From Bradysia coprophila (Eukaryota > Arthropoda > Insecta > Diptera > Sciaridae), in NCBI RefSeq assembly GCF_014529535.1, contig NC_050735.1:2976001-3040000 (forward strand): a stretch of 64,000 nt of DNA, given 5' to 3'. A model generated the notes under the pieces. It was given only the letters and a program-made list of their open reading frames with translations, was not told the DNA's origin and made no database searches. This document shows, piece by piece, positions 1 to 10,267 of the stretch (positions within the stretch are counted from its first letter, which is position 1; every line of letters starts with the position of its first letter). Position numbers and translations under genes: made by a program.

Positions 1-837
1 TACATAGATGCACTTGGATTATCAGATATATTCGAGGGTCAGAAAATATTTACATTAGTAAAGAAAACTAAATGCAACTTGCTGTCATGTCTTTAATAAA
101 ACGACTGTAATGCAAGTGTAAGGGAAATATTGACCGCGAGCGAAATGTTTTGTATATTTATGGTTTCCATGATATAAATTATGTACCTTCGGGTGTGATG
201 ATTTAAAATATTTTTGAATTAAAAAAGAGAACCTAGCCTAGGTGGTTTTTAAGGAACGGAGACATTTACAAAATTTCAACATTTTTTAGGTTTAGTTATT
301 ACTTTTGGTAATTACATTAACTGCATTCTCTCTAAGGTTGTGGTATTTCAGAGAACTCAATGTATCATGCAAAAACTGAAACATTTTCTGAAAAACGAAA
401 TCAGTTGTGTGCTATCTTCTGGAGTGTTTTCTCATAAAAGCTGATGTTAAAATTATAAGGCGAAAAATAATAGTATACATTTGCAAATTCCTTATGTAGG
501 CCTTGTACATAATAAAAAGAATGACGTATTTATGACTTTGCTGAAAAGCTGCTTCGCACCAAGATAAATGTAGCGAAGATATGATAAACCAGAAATCATT
601 AAAAATCAAAAGTGTTATCCCAAAAAATTTCCTGTTCTTCTAACATTGCTGGGATGCTATGTAAGATTTCTGACCCATGATCGTTTTTAATGACGTGTTA
701 CACAAAAAATTAATCAAAACAATAACAGAAATGAAAAGGTAAAATTTCTGAGAGATGATTGTACCTTCTAGTCATCTTAAATCAATGGTTTCGATATTAT
801 TTTGACAATTGAAATTTCAGTATAAAATGTATGTCGA
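1..837. other. AT-rich intergenic DNA, no gene seen
   Basis: No open frame here has coding character or a family match. Short frames on both strands are broken by stops and have no plausible splice partners. The last 200 bases loosely resemble 27580-27720 (shared blocks such as TACCTTCTAGTC and ATTTTGACAATT), so the hAT MITE that follows may have landed in an older dispersed repeat. That resemblance was judged by eye only. Confidence 0.5.
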
Positions 838-845
838 CTGAGAAC

Positions 846-1274
846 TAGAGATGTGCGGGCCGACCTATTTTCATAACCCGACCCAGCCCGGCCCAGACTA
901 ATTTTTAATGCCCGAGCCCGACCCGACCCGAGAATTTTGTAGTGAAACCCGGCCCGGCCCGACTCGGCCCGTATATTTTTTATTGAGCGAAAAAACCTAA
1001 AATTGGCGCTCCTAACAAGTGGAAATCGTTCGGTTAGCTATCGTTATAATAATGTAGTCTCACAAATCTATCGAACTCTTCAAGTTTGCACATTTTTTTC
1101 TTCAAGTTTTCACATTTTTTTAAAAGACGAACAAAGTCGGGCCGGCCCGAATCTTTGTTTTTGAAACCCGAACCCGCCTGAGCCCAACTAATTTTTGAAA
1201 CCCGGACCCAAGCCCGGTCGGGCAGGGCTGGGCCGGGTCGGGTAGGTGAATTTAGGGCGGCCCGCACATCTCTA
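846..1274. mobile_element. hAT-type MITE with 8-bp target duplication
   Basis: The element has terminal inverted repeats of at least 16 bp (TAGAGATGTGCGGGCC at the left, its reverse complement at the right). It is flanked by the direct repeat CTGAGAAC at 838-845 and 1275-1282. An 8-bp target duplication and a TIR starting TAGAG fit the hAT superfamily pattern (T/C)A(A/G)NG. The interior is GC-rich, made of runs of GCCCGACCCG on one side and their complement on the other, very unlike the surrounding DNA. It has no transposase, so it is a non-autonomous element. Family assignment is an inference from the TIR and the duplication length. Confidence 0.8.
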
Positions 1275-1283
1275 CTGAGAACT

Positions 1284-2096
1284 GGTTTTGTAGAATAAGT
1301 TTTGTGCATCTAATAGCAAAAGCAACTTTTAAATGTGTGTAAAGTAGAATTTAACTCATTTCTGTATAAACGTAGTGCGTAATAATTAGTAGAATGATCA
1401 CCAAAACTAATTATTCAATGCAAAAATTGAACTGGTATTTGAAAAAAGCCGCTAATATATGCAGCTGTAGTACTTTTGACTACTGTCTTTACGAAAGAAA
1501 TGCAACGCCCATTAAGATAACATTAGCCTCCAAATATTTCTTATGTTCATGCTAGTAGCAGAGCTGTGAATGTATATAATTTGGATTAGATTTATTTAAA
1601 GTTCTCAATGGTAGCTGCTGGGTTTTAAGAGACACAAACTGTATATTTTCAATGTCAATAATGTGGTACGCGTCGAATTGTTTAGTGAAAATCATTTAAC
1701 GCAAATAAAAGACCATTTCTTTCGTTTGAGTACACAAATTTGGACAAAGAATAGGACACTACACTTTCATAATGTAAACGTAACACATAATCAATTGATT
1801 GGGCTTTGTTTAAATTACATTCAAATCACTGATATTGTTTTATTATAAAGATGAACATGGTTGAATAAAATGATACAAATAAACATTTGGTGTGATAAAA
1901 AAGTATTTCACCGAATGTTCGTTTTCTAAATGCATTTGCGGTATTCGATTTGGTTTCTTTTTTGCTGGGATAGGATTTTTGGCTGCTGGGAGAGAAAAAG
2001 TACTAAAACATTAAAGCTGTCAAAAGAGGTGACAGAAGGATAACCTAAATACGAAATCAAACAAACGAACGTTATTAACTGTATTGAATTTAACTA
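1284..2096. other. Intergenic DNA with a degenerate repeat copy
   Basis: No gene was found. The stretch at about 1500-1560 (GCCTCCAAATATTTCTTATG, then TTCATGCTAGTAGCAG) is a decayed relative of the inverted arms of the MITE at 10049-10260. The remainder is plain AT-rich sequence. Confidence 0.45.
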
Positions 2097-2245
2097 ATAG
2101 ACTGATATGATCAGAGCGAGAAAACCGAAGACCAGTTATTATAAGTTGCCTTGGGGTACTTGTCAAAGTATGTATTCACTTCTCTTTACTCTCAAACTTC
2201 TCTCAAAATATCTCTTTCTCTTACATCATACCACTCTATGAAAAC
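2097..2245. repeat. Dispersed repeat shared with 57.8 and 58.3 kb
   Basis: This stretch carries the block ACCAGTTATTATAAGTTGCC followed by TTGGGGTACTTGTCAAA. Nearly the same words recur at about 57812-57860 and 58315-58360, and in inverted orientation at about 58770-58800. The far end carries CTCTTACATCATACCACTCTA, matching the right ends of the other copies. It is a dispersed, probably short-TIR element present at opposite ends of this window. Confidence 0.55.
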
Positions 2246-2862
2246 TTTGTTGTCTTGCAGTCAGAAAATACGTCTTTCTTGTCTTGCTCAAATTAACCGA
2301 TTTTAACGTCAGTTTTCCATGATTTTATATGCGAATGAAAACTAAGAGTGAGATATTTTTCTTAATAAAGGTTTTTTCTTCATTTTTTGAGCAAACTGTT
2401 TGAAAATGTGTTTAGCATCGATTGGCAGCAACAGATTGTGTACATCATTTTATTTTATTATTCGGTTAATACCAATCGATTCTAAAGACATTTTAAAACT
2501 TTTGGTATACAACAAAATTGAAAACAACGTCTTTCCCAGCACAAATATCTGAATTTTAAAATACCAGTTCAAGTCAAACGTTTGCTGCTGTCTTGTGAAG
2601 GGTGTTCTTAGAGCAACTGACGATGGCCAGACCACGCTGGCCTGGGACCGCTATTAACACCTGAGGTCGAAACAGCGATTTTTCTCTTGAATCACTTAAC
2701 GTGAAATTTGGAGGGAGAGCTGAAGTAGCTCTGTTTGTCTTTGTTGTTTACTCTCGTTTTTTTGTTTTTTGTTATTTGCTCTCATTTTTCTGTTGTAATC
2801 AGGCTGTTGATTGTGTTTGTTTTTGTTGTTGATGTTAATTTAGTTAGGGACCGAGAAGCAAG
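2246..2862. other. Intergenic DNA, T-rich simple sequence
   Basis: No gene was seen. At about 2740-2840 there is a T-rich stretch (GTTTTTTTGTTTTTTG and similar) that looks like slippage-derived low complexity. Confidence 0.5.
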
Positions 2863-4008
2863 TAGTCAAGGTAAATCCACTTACACATGAAGTTTAAACA
2901 ATGATTCTTTAGGACAGTGGGTCTGTTGGTCTCCTTGATATCCACGAATGATGACAATTGATTATATCAACATCAAAGTAGTCACATACATTGTTTACTT
3001 ACATTAGATTTTGTTTTTTTTTTATCTTTCCATAAAGAAATTCGTTCCGTTCTGTTATCATTCAAAAGTCGATAAATATGGCGGAACAACTTTCTTCAAT
3101 CTTAAAACATTTTCTTTCATTCACATAAAAGTTTTACAAGAGTTATAAGAAATACAGTTTCTTGCTAACATCTTAAAAATTTCTAAAAAACAATTCTTTC
3201 AACATAAAATACAATTTCGAAATTAAGTACGTGAACATTTTCTTCTCGACTTGACGAAAACAGTGTAGTTTTAGGTCCATTGCAACGTCGAATTGTAACA
3301 ACAAATAGAATGTTAAGTCCACAAAGGGGTCATGTCACATTAACGAATTACAAGAAAAAAGATTTTTTTTCATTTATTTAGCTTCGTTTCGAATAGACTG
3401 CCGATGTTTTTAAAAGTGTTTCTTAGAGTTTCAAAGAAAAAAGCATCGAAACGAATCGAAATGAATGAAATTTCATTTTACTTATATTTCGTCAATATGA
3501 CTTGTCCCCTTTACGCATTTTACTAAAATATAGTCGATCAGAATCTGTTTCTCTTTACACATTCCTTCATCGATTTCTTACATTCAACCAAGAAAATTTG
3601 ATTGAAACTACTTCACAATTCGACGACGTCAAAAAGGGGTCAACTATACAATTTAGTAAAAGAATATGTTTGTTCCCATTTACATATGCAATATAAGTAG
3701 ATTTAAGTCTGTTAGAAGTGATAAGCGTAACGCATCAAAGCCATTAAATCTCTTACTTCTGTTGTTCACAGTTATGTTGATACAAAATAGTAATGCATGC
3801 AATAAGAATCGTATGAAGGTATACTAGACGTCGAGTGTCAACCTGATACGAAGCCAAGATATACAAGACACCGTGTTTCAGATTCTTCCAGTCGGATATA
3901 TTTGATAATATGTAAAAAGTGAATGAATTAATGGTACTAATTCGCTAGACAACTTTGCCAATCTTCACTAAGTCGATGAAGATAAAATTAAATGTGAAAT
4001 CCATCCTG
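2863..4008. repeat. 1146-bp duplicated block, copy 1
   Basis: This block runs from TCAAGGTAAATCCACTTACA to GAAATCCATCCTG. It recurs at 5676-6821 in the same orientation with the same length and only about a dozen substitutions or single-base indels by eye, about 99% identity. Both copies are preceded by TAG. No long open frame, no terminal inverted repeats and no TG...CA ends are visible, so it is not a standard LTR or TIR element. Internally there are short inverted segments around GGGGTCATGTCACATT and ATATGACTTGTCCCCT. The nature of the block is unknown. Confidence 0.85.
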
Positions 4009-5675
4009 TTCCAAGTAACTGTAAACACGAACTTTGACAACCCGAAAAACGACAATTTCATCCATAGCAACGTCGCTTACGTGATATTTCATACAAATCG
4101 ACCAACGTCGCCTACGCGATTTACACAGAGATATTATTGAGGTTATGGTTATATGGATGAAATTTGACAATTCATATGGCCTTGGAACAAACCTATTCCC
4201 ATTCGAAATCAAGAAATACGTTTACAAACAAAGGATAACAATGCTCGATTTGACATACTAACGTGTAGCGTTAATTGTGTGGATTTATTTAATCAGGGCC
4301 TTTTTTATCAAAGTATGTTGTATATATTCCAGTAGGAAAAAATTGAAAAACCTTCTACGGTTTAGGAAATTTAATTATCTTTCGATATCATCCATAAAAA
4401 TACGAAATGAGTTAACGAGTGAAATTAAGGATGAATAAAACTCGAATCAATTTAGGAGATTGTTAAAAATAATTATAAACTTAAAAGTGATTAAAAAAGG
4501 AGAGAAGAAGGCAATTAAGTAAAATTTAATTTAATTTAATGAACGATAGAGGGAGAAAAGAAAATTGTTAAATGTGACACGGGCACTTCCATGGCTACTG
4601 TAAGACCAACAAGCATCGAGGCTGAGTTCGTTCGCCGGCTACATTTAAAACGAAATTCGTGGAATAATGTGTGCTAACTTTCGAACAGAAGAAAAATATT
4701 GATATATACGAATGTCGACAAATAGGTTTCTAACGTACCAAAATCATTTACTAAAAATATTTCCTGAGCCTTGAAAATTTGAATTTCTAAATTACGAATA
4801 GTTCCTGAATTGTCTCGAAAGTTCGTGCGGTGTTTAGTCTCACTTAACATTATAGCAGTTTTCACGATCACTACATTTAAACTGGCATTCATTCAGCTAT
4901 ATTGTACATTGCACATCTGAATGGTTCTTTGAATCTGTCACAAATCATGTACTGCTCTGCTGTACAAATTCGGGACAAGTACATTTGTTAGCGTAGTGTA
5001 TTTGTTAAAGAAACAAAACAGTAGTACAGCTTAGCTGTGCATAGTACTGTCATTACGTTCAACATTCAGCAATTATGTACAATATACAGATCTGCTGAAA
5101 ACTAATGTTCAGCTGTGTTGTAAAAAGAACTGCACAGTTACCATCCCAAAATTTCTTTTAAATAGGTGTTGGCATTCATACTTCAAAATCTTGCTTGTTT
5201 TTCGTCGGAATTTAATCAGAAAACTTATCGGTACACTTCTCATAGTGAAGCACTAACAAAATATCTAGACTCAAGTTTGTTAAATAAAAATTCTAAGAAA
5301 ACTCGTAACCTTCCTGTCTTTTAGCGGCCATTAAGTCCCAGCTGTGGCACAAAATCTCAATAAAAAAATTTCAATATTTTTGAACCGATCCGAACCGAGT
5401 TGTCGATGTTGGTTAAATAATCGGGAGAGCCCATGCCAATTTAATTCAAAAATAATCCCGTTTAATCCCGTTTAATCCTGTTTAATTTAAAGAGTGATTT
5501 AGGTCACGTCATAACCGGTTTCGGTATTTTCAGGCCAGATGGATGAATTGGTTAAAAAGACATTCTGGCCTGTTATGAGATTTATTTTTCATGTCGACTG
5601 AAGTCGATCCTTAGCGTGCCGGTACCCTTCACTTCACAGAAACAATTATATTTATCTTTTTCTAAGTTTATTTAT
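4009..5675. other. Intergenic spacer between the two duplicated blocks
   Basis: No gene is seen. The region 4015-4175 is weakly palindromic (ATTTCATCCATAG and TATGGATGAAATTTGACA) and its start resembles 36848-36910 (AGTAACTGTAAA...CGAAC), so it is probably a degenerate repeat. At 4925-5120 there are short, repeated CTGCTGTACA-like words. At 5456-5490 the unit TTTAATCCCG is repeated three times imperfectly. Nothing here resembles a coding exon. Confidence 0.45.
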
Positions 5676-6821
5676 TAGTCAAGGTAAATCCACTTACACA
5701 TGAAGTTTAAACAATGATTCTTTAGGACAGTGGGTCTGTTGGTCTCCTTGATATCCACGAATGATGACAATTGATTATATCAACATCAAAGTAGTCACAT
5801 ACATTGTTTACTTACATTAGATTTTGTTTTATTTTTATATTTCCATAAAGAAATTCGTTCCGTTCTGTTATCATTCAAAACGTCGATAAATATGGCGGAA
5901 CAACTTTCTTCAATCTTAAAACATTTTCTTTCATTCACATAAAAGTTTTACAAGAGTTATAAGAAATACAGTTTCTTGCTAACATCTTAAAAATTTCTAA
6001 AAAACAATTCTTTCAACATAAAATACAATTTCGAAATTAAGTACGTGAACATTTTCTTCTCGACTTGACGAAAACAGTGTAGTTTTAGGTCCATTGCAAC
6101 GTCGAATTGTAACAACAAATAGAATGTTAAGTCCACAAAGGGGTCATGTCACATTAACGAATTACAAGAAAAAAGATTTTTTTCATTTATTTAGCTTCGT
6201 TTCGAATAGACTGGCGATGTTATTAAAAGTGTTTCTTAGAGTTTCAAAGAAAAAAGCATCGAAACGAATCGAAATGAATGAAATTTCATTTTACTTATAT
6301 TTCGTCAATATGACTTGTCCCCTTTACGCATTTAACTAAAATATAGTCGATAAGAATCTGTTTCTCTTTACACATTCCTTCATCGATTTCTTACATTCAA
6401 CCAAGAAAATTTGATTGAAACTACTTCACAATTCGACGACGTCAAAAAGGGGTCTACTATACAATTTAGTAAAAGAATATGTTTGTTCCCATTTACATAT
6501 GCAATATAAGTAGATTTAAGTCTCTTAGAAGTGATAAGCGTAACGCATCAGAGCCATTAAATCTCTTACTTCTGTTGTTCACAGTTATGTTGATACAAAA
6601 TAGTAATGCATGCAATAAGAATCGTATGAAGGTATACTAGACGTCGAGTGTCAACCTGATACGAAGCCAAGATATACAACACACCGTGTTTCAGATTCTT
6701 CCAGTCGGATATATTTGATAATATGTAAAAAGTGAATGAATTAATGGTACTAATTCGCTAGACAACTTTGCCAATCTTCACTAAGTCGATGAAGATAAAA
6801 TTAAATGTGAAATCCATCCTG
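5676..6821. repeat. 1146-bp duplicated block, copy 2
   Basis: This is the second copy of the block at 2863-4008, in direct orientation. Differences seen by eye include AAAACGTCGATAAA for AAAAGTCGATAAA, GTTATTAAAAG for GTTTTTAAAAG, and TACAACACACC for TACAAGACACC. The flanking DNA on either side of the two copies does not match beyond a shared TAG at the left. At the right, copy 1 reads TTCCAAGTA then ACTGTAAA where copy 2 goes directly to ACTGTAAA. Confidence 0.85.
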
Positions 6822-7965
6822 ACTGTAAATGTACAATTAGCAAATCATTTTACTGAAATTCTTCAACGATGTAGTACACTGAAGACGTATCATATATACG
6901 ATGAATTTTTGTGTATGCAGCTAGCCTACATTTAGGCGAGATATCAATTAACCTCCTGACTTTATTTCGATAGTAATTGCATACTTCGAGGCGTAGTTCA
7001 GAAGTTATGTTAGGCCGGCGGTCCAGACTGAAATTGTTATTAACCGTAATTTATATTTTAGAAATACCAGCAGTTGCGCTGGTGAAAAGAGCCTTGACTT
7101 TGACATATCAGAAGCCTGTGCACAATCCCAGAAGATCATGAACACTGTTAGTAGAAGCGATCTACTTGGTTCCCCTTTCTTGTCCCCGAGTTCATAGTCA
7201 ACACATATTTCATGTAGAAATCACGCTGACCAAAAGCGCCTGAAACAATGTTGAAATGGTGCAGTCCTCTTTAAACGGTCATTTCACTGGGTGGCTTTAC
7301 CGGATCGGTTCACTACAAATTAAAGCCATAGTTTCCGATTTAACCTTTTAGAAAGGGCATACGCAACAACGACACAAATAAGTGGTGAGTGAAGTAGAGG
7401 ACTTAAAGGATTGGAACGATACACTTGAAGACAGAGTAATCGGGCGAGGTAAGTAACACATTTCATGATTATATTGCGATACGCTTGCTATAATATTTGG
7501 GGCAAGAATTTTATACTGAACATCTTATATGATTATTGTTATACCACTGTTACCATTTATTTGGATTTTATTTTATACTAATAATGCAATTTATACGAAT
7601 CGTCGAAGAAATGACAAAGTCAAATGAAATTGTTTCAATTAGTCTACAACAAATTAAGAAATCCTTAAATTAAATCGCATAATTTAGTGAATTTACACAG
7701 TAAAAATAAATTAAACAAAAATCACAGAGTTAGACAACATTCAACATTTATCCATTTTATCCATTTAACACATTTAAACACTTACAACAAAAAATTATTC
7801 TTTAATTGACCGGACATATTGACGACTAAGGTCTTCTTTCCTTATACCAAAAATTTTGCTTAAACCTTTCACACTTTCTTAAACATAAAATTGTCTCAAT
7901 TCATCCCTCCCGTCCCCAAAAGAATCCCTTTCTAAATGGGACCCCAATCACACAATTCGACCATT
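6822..7965. other. Intergenic DNA and probable 3' UTR of sigmar-like gene
   Basis: From 6822 to about 7560 there is no recognisable gene. From about 7567 to 7965 the minus strand is probably the 3' untranslated region of the sigmar-like gene. A minus-strand AATAAA lies at 7572-7567, about 400 bases beyond its stop codon. This poly(A) site is the only support for that boundary. Confidence 0.35.
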
Positions 7966-9813
7966 TTATAGGTCACCACTGTCCATGGCCTTATTCAAGT
8001 CAGCCACAATTTTCCCCATTAACTCCTTATACGGCGAATCGGACCGGAAGCATGTGTCCAGAAAATGTCCGTCGCTGAAAAACTCAAACACTTCATCGAT
8101 TCGAGCCAACGATTTGTCGGTTAAATGATTCTGAACGATGCTCTGTAGTGTGGCATGTGATTCGGCCAATGATTTTTGTAAATAAGGTAGGTCGAAACTG
8201 AAATCAACTTCATAGAATGATATTATGGCCATCTGGGTGGTCTGTAACAGAATATAGATAGAGGAAAAGATTAAAAAAGTTAATTGCTTTATGGTATCAT
8301 CATCATAATTTCACTGAAAAAAAAAATATTTTCGTCTAACTTATTGAGGTAGCGCACAGGTAGAGATTATAGATTATAGATGCCTTATTTATAATGTACC
8401 ATAAAGACAGGTACAGAAACGATGTATCAACAAAATTGAAAATAAATCCATGAAATATCTTTTTGAAGTATTAATTGCATCAACAGATTTAAGGTAATTT
8501 CATTTCAAAAGGAATTTACAGTTTTCAACGAACGAAGCTGCGTGAATAGCAGCTTGTACTTAAATAGGGCAACGGATCAGAATTTACAGAATGAAATAAA
8601 AACAACCAGACTCATGCATTGAAACATCATCCCATAATCATACGCCGCCAAAATCAATATTTTATATCAACTACACCTCCGATCAATAATAATAATTTTC
8701 ACAACGCAGGCACGAAAATAGTCATTTTCTCCCCTCCGCTGAACATTCGGAAGCCTCCGTTGCGAAATACGGTGTGTTTAACTCGGGAAAAAGTTGAAAA
8801 TTGCATTTTCTCGGGTGAATTGTGGCCTGATCGTAGCGAGATGTAATTTCAAACTTTTCTCACCTCGTTGAACAAATAACTGTTTCAGATAGTCATTTTC
8901 TCCCCTCCGCTGAACATTCGGAAGTTATTGTTGTGAAAAACGGTTAAAAACTCGGGAAAAGTGTTAGAAATTTCATAGTCTCGGGTGACTTGTGACCCTC
9001 GCTGCGCTCACAGACAACACCATCGAAATGCAATTTCCAACTTTTCGTCGCTAGTTGAACAAATAACTATTCTTACCTGAAATTTTTGTCGAAATCGTTC
9101 TGCAGCATTGGTTTCGTCAGCATTAAATTGATTGTTCCGATGAAGTATACCAATTTTGATTACAATTTTGATGATATTTTTGACTAGACGTTCGGCTTCT
9201 TTTTTATTTCCAGTCTAGAATAGGGAGAAGAAATTGGTTGATGGCAAGAACATAAATGAGATTTTAATGGACAAACGGACATATAAGTCCATCGTTGGCA
9301 TTAATTTGATTACGAAAATAATTAATCGTTGGAGATGGAACTAAAGTGTGTAGTATGTGCAGTAGGATGTGTTATCTCTGAACAGAAACTCCGAGAAAAA
9401 AAACTTTCTTCCTCGGTTCGTTGATTATTTCGATCGATTAGAATTAAGATGAATCGGTATAAAATCGTAGTCTTATTGCACTTAAACATTGAATGCACAC
9501 GTTGCTATGCTACCAATTAAAATCTTGATATTTCACGACGAACGTAGTCATTGATTAATAAAATCGTTCAATCAAATTGATTCTTCACTCCAGTGAAAAT
9601 CAATTCACTTGTCTCGTCTACATAGAAGCTAAAAAGTGCAAGAACTGACTTGAAACTTACGTGTATTTTAGCTAGCCGATAAACGTTGTCCAATAGTGAT
9701 GCCGTTGTTCCGTCGATGAAGGTTTTTGCAATACTTTTGGTGGCCATGCGGGATAGGATCTTCTTCTGTGCCCGTAAGCCGATGTCACGTGCCTTGAAAG
9801 CATTATCTGTCAT
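7966..9813 (-). CDS. sigmar: TNFAIP8/TIPE-family protein (sigmar-like)
   Basis: TIPE proteins are small all-helical cytosolic proteins with a lipid-binding cavity. In vertebrates they modulate phosphoinositide signalling, cell death and immunity, and the Drosophila member is linked to autophagy and cytoskeleton. Minus-strand coding exons are 9813-9661, 9214-9077 and 8241-7966, giving 188 aa against about 184-200 in the family. All junctions are GT-AG and frame-compatible. Family signatures visible in order are KARDIGLRAQKKILSRMATK (about 7-26), FIDGTTASLLDNVYRL, then KEAERLVKNIIKIVIKIG and HRNNQFNADE in exon 2. Exon 3 has FYEVDFSF, HLTDKSLARIDEVFEFFSD and the C-terminal LNKAMDSGDL. The ATG at 9813 is two bases after a good acceptor (polypyrimidine then TTTTAG), so an upstream exon must exist. 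Intron 1 (8242-9076, between exons 2 and 3) holds a tandem repeat. The family is certain; the orthologue name is from memory. Confidence 0.93.
8722..9060. repeat. Two-copy ~171-bp tandem repeat in sigmar intron
   Basis: The words GTCATTTTCTCCCCTCCGCT and GAACATTCGGAAG occur at 8722 and again at 8893, and the following bases align with divergence: ACTCGGGAAAA, TTCTCGGGTGA and GTTGAACAAATAACT appear in each unit. So two units of about 171 bp lie head to tail inside the intron between the last two coding exons. It is divergent enough to be old, and has no visible function. Confidence 0.75.
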
Positions 9814-9814
9814 G

Positions 9815-10040
9815 ACTAAAATGGAAAGCAAATGTTTCACTATTTGGTGTCCTATAGTGTGAGGAGTGTTACGAGAAAAGTGGCTGAATTATATTTTCTA
9901 TTGATTCTATTGCCAGTCAATGTCATTTAATTTCACATGATTTATTGCAACGCACGCACTTCAAGCAAAATTGCTTCGAGTGACAGCTGCCAAATAGAGT
10001 ATGGAAAATTATTCCAGATTTGTTTACAGTGCCAAAATTT
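9815..10040. other. Intron/upstream DNA next to the sigmar coding exons
   Basis: If the upstream exon at 19703-19817 is real, this stretch is intronic. At 9955-10010 the words GCACTTCAAGCAAAATTGCT and TGACAGCTGCCAAATAGAGT recur in inverted form at about 20753-20805, so a dispersed repeat is present here too. Confidence 0.4.
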
Positions 10041-10048
10041 GTTGATAC

Positions 10049-10260
10049 CAACGCACTGCTCCTAGCATGAACATAAGAAATATTTGGAGGCTGATGAAGT
10101 CACAGTAGGCACTGCGTTTCTTTCGTGAAGATAGGTGACTTGTTTTAGTTGTGTGAGTTCAAACACACAATACAATCAATCTTAAGCGGTAGCTCTCATC
10201 ACAAAAGCCTCCAAATTCGACGTCTGTCAAAGTAGTGTTCATGCTAGGAGCAGTGCGTTG
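10049..10260. mobile_element. MITE with 25-bp or longer terminal inverted repeats
   Basis: The left arm starts CAACGCACTGCTCCTAGCAT and the right arm is its reverse complement ending ATGCTAGGAGCAGTGCGTTG. Inner segments (TTTGGAGGCT and AGCCTCCAAA) also pair. TTGATAC flanks both sides (10042-10048 and 10261-10267), a 7-bp or imperfect 8-bp target duplication. The CAACG terminus and duplication size fit hAT, though less cleanly than the element at 846. There is no coding capacity. Confidence 0.7.
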
Positions 10261-10267
10261 TTGATAC

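Noticed and set aside
1034..1309. 91-codon minus-strand frame with proline-rich GC-rich segment
   Set aside because: It lies inside the hAT MITE; its composition comes from GCCCGACCCG repeats.
2863..4008. 1146-bp block as a Helitron
   Set aside because: It starts with TC, but the right end does not give CTRR in both copies (CTGT in one, CTGA in the other), and there is no 3' hairpin or A/T insertion context.
2863..6821. Duplicated 1146-bp blocks as LTRs of one retrotransposon
   Set aside because: No TG...CA ends, no primer-binding site after the first copy, no purine tract before the second, no gag or pol inside and no target duplication.
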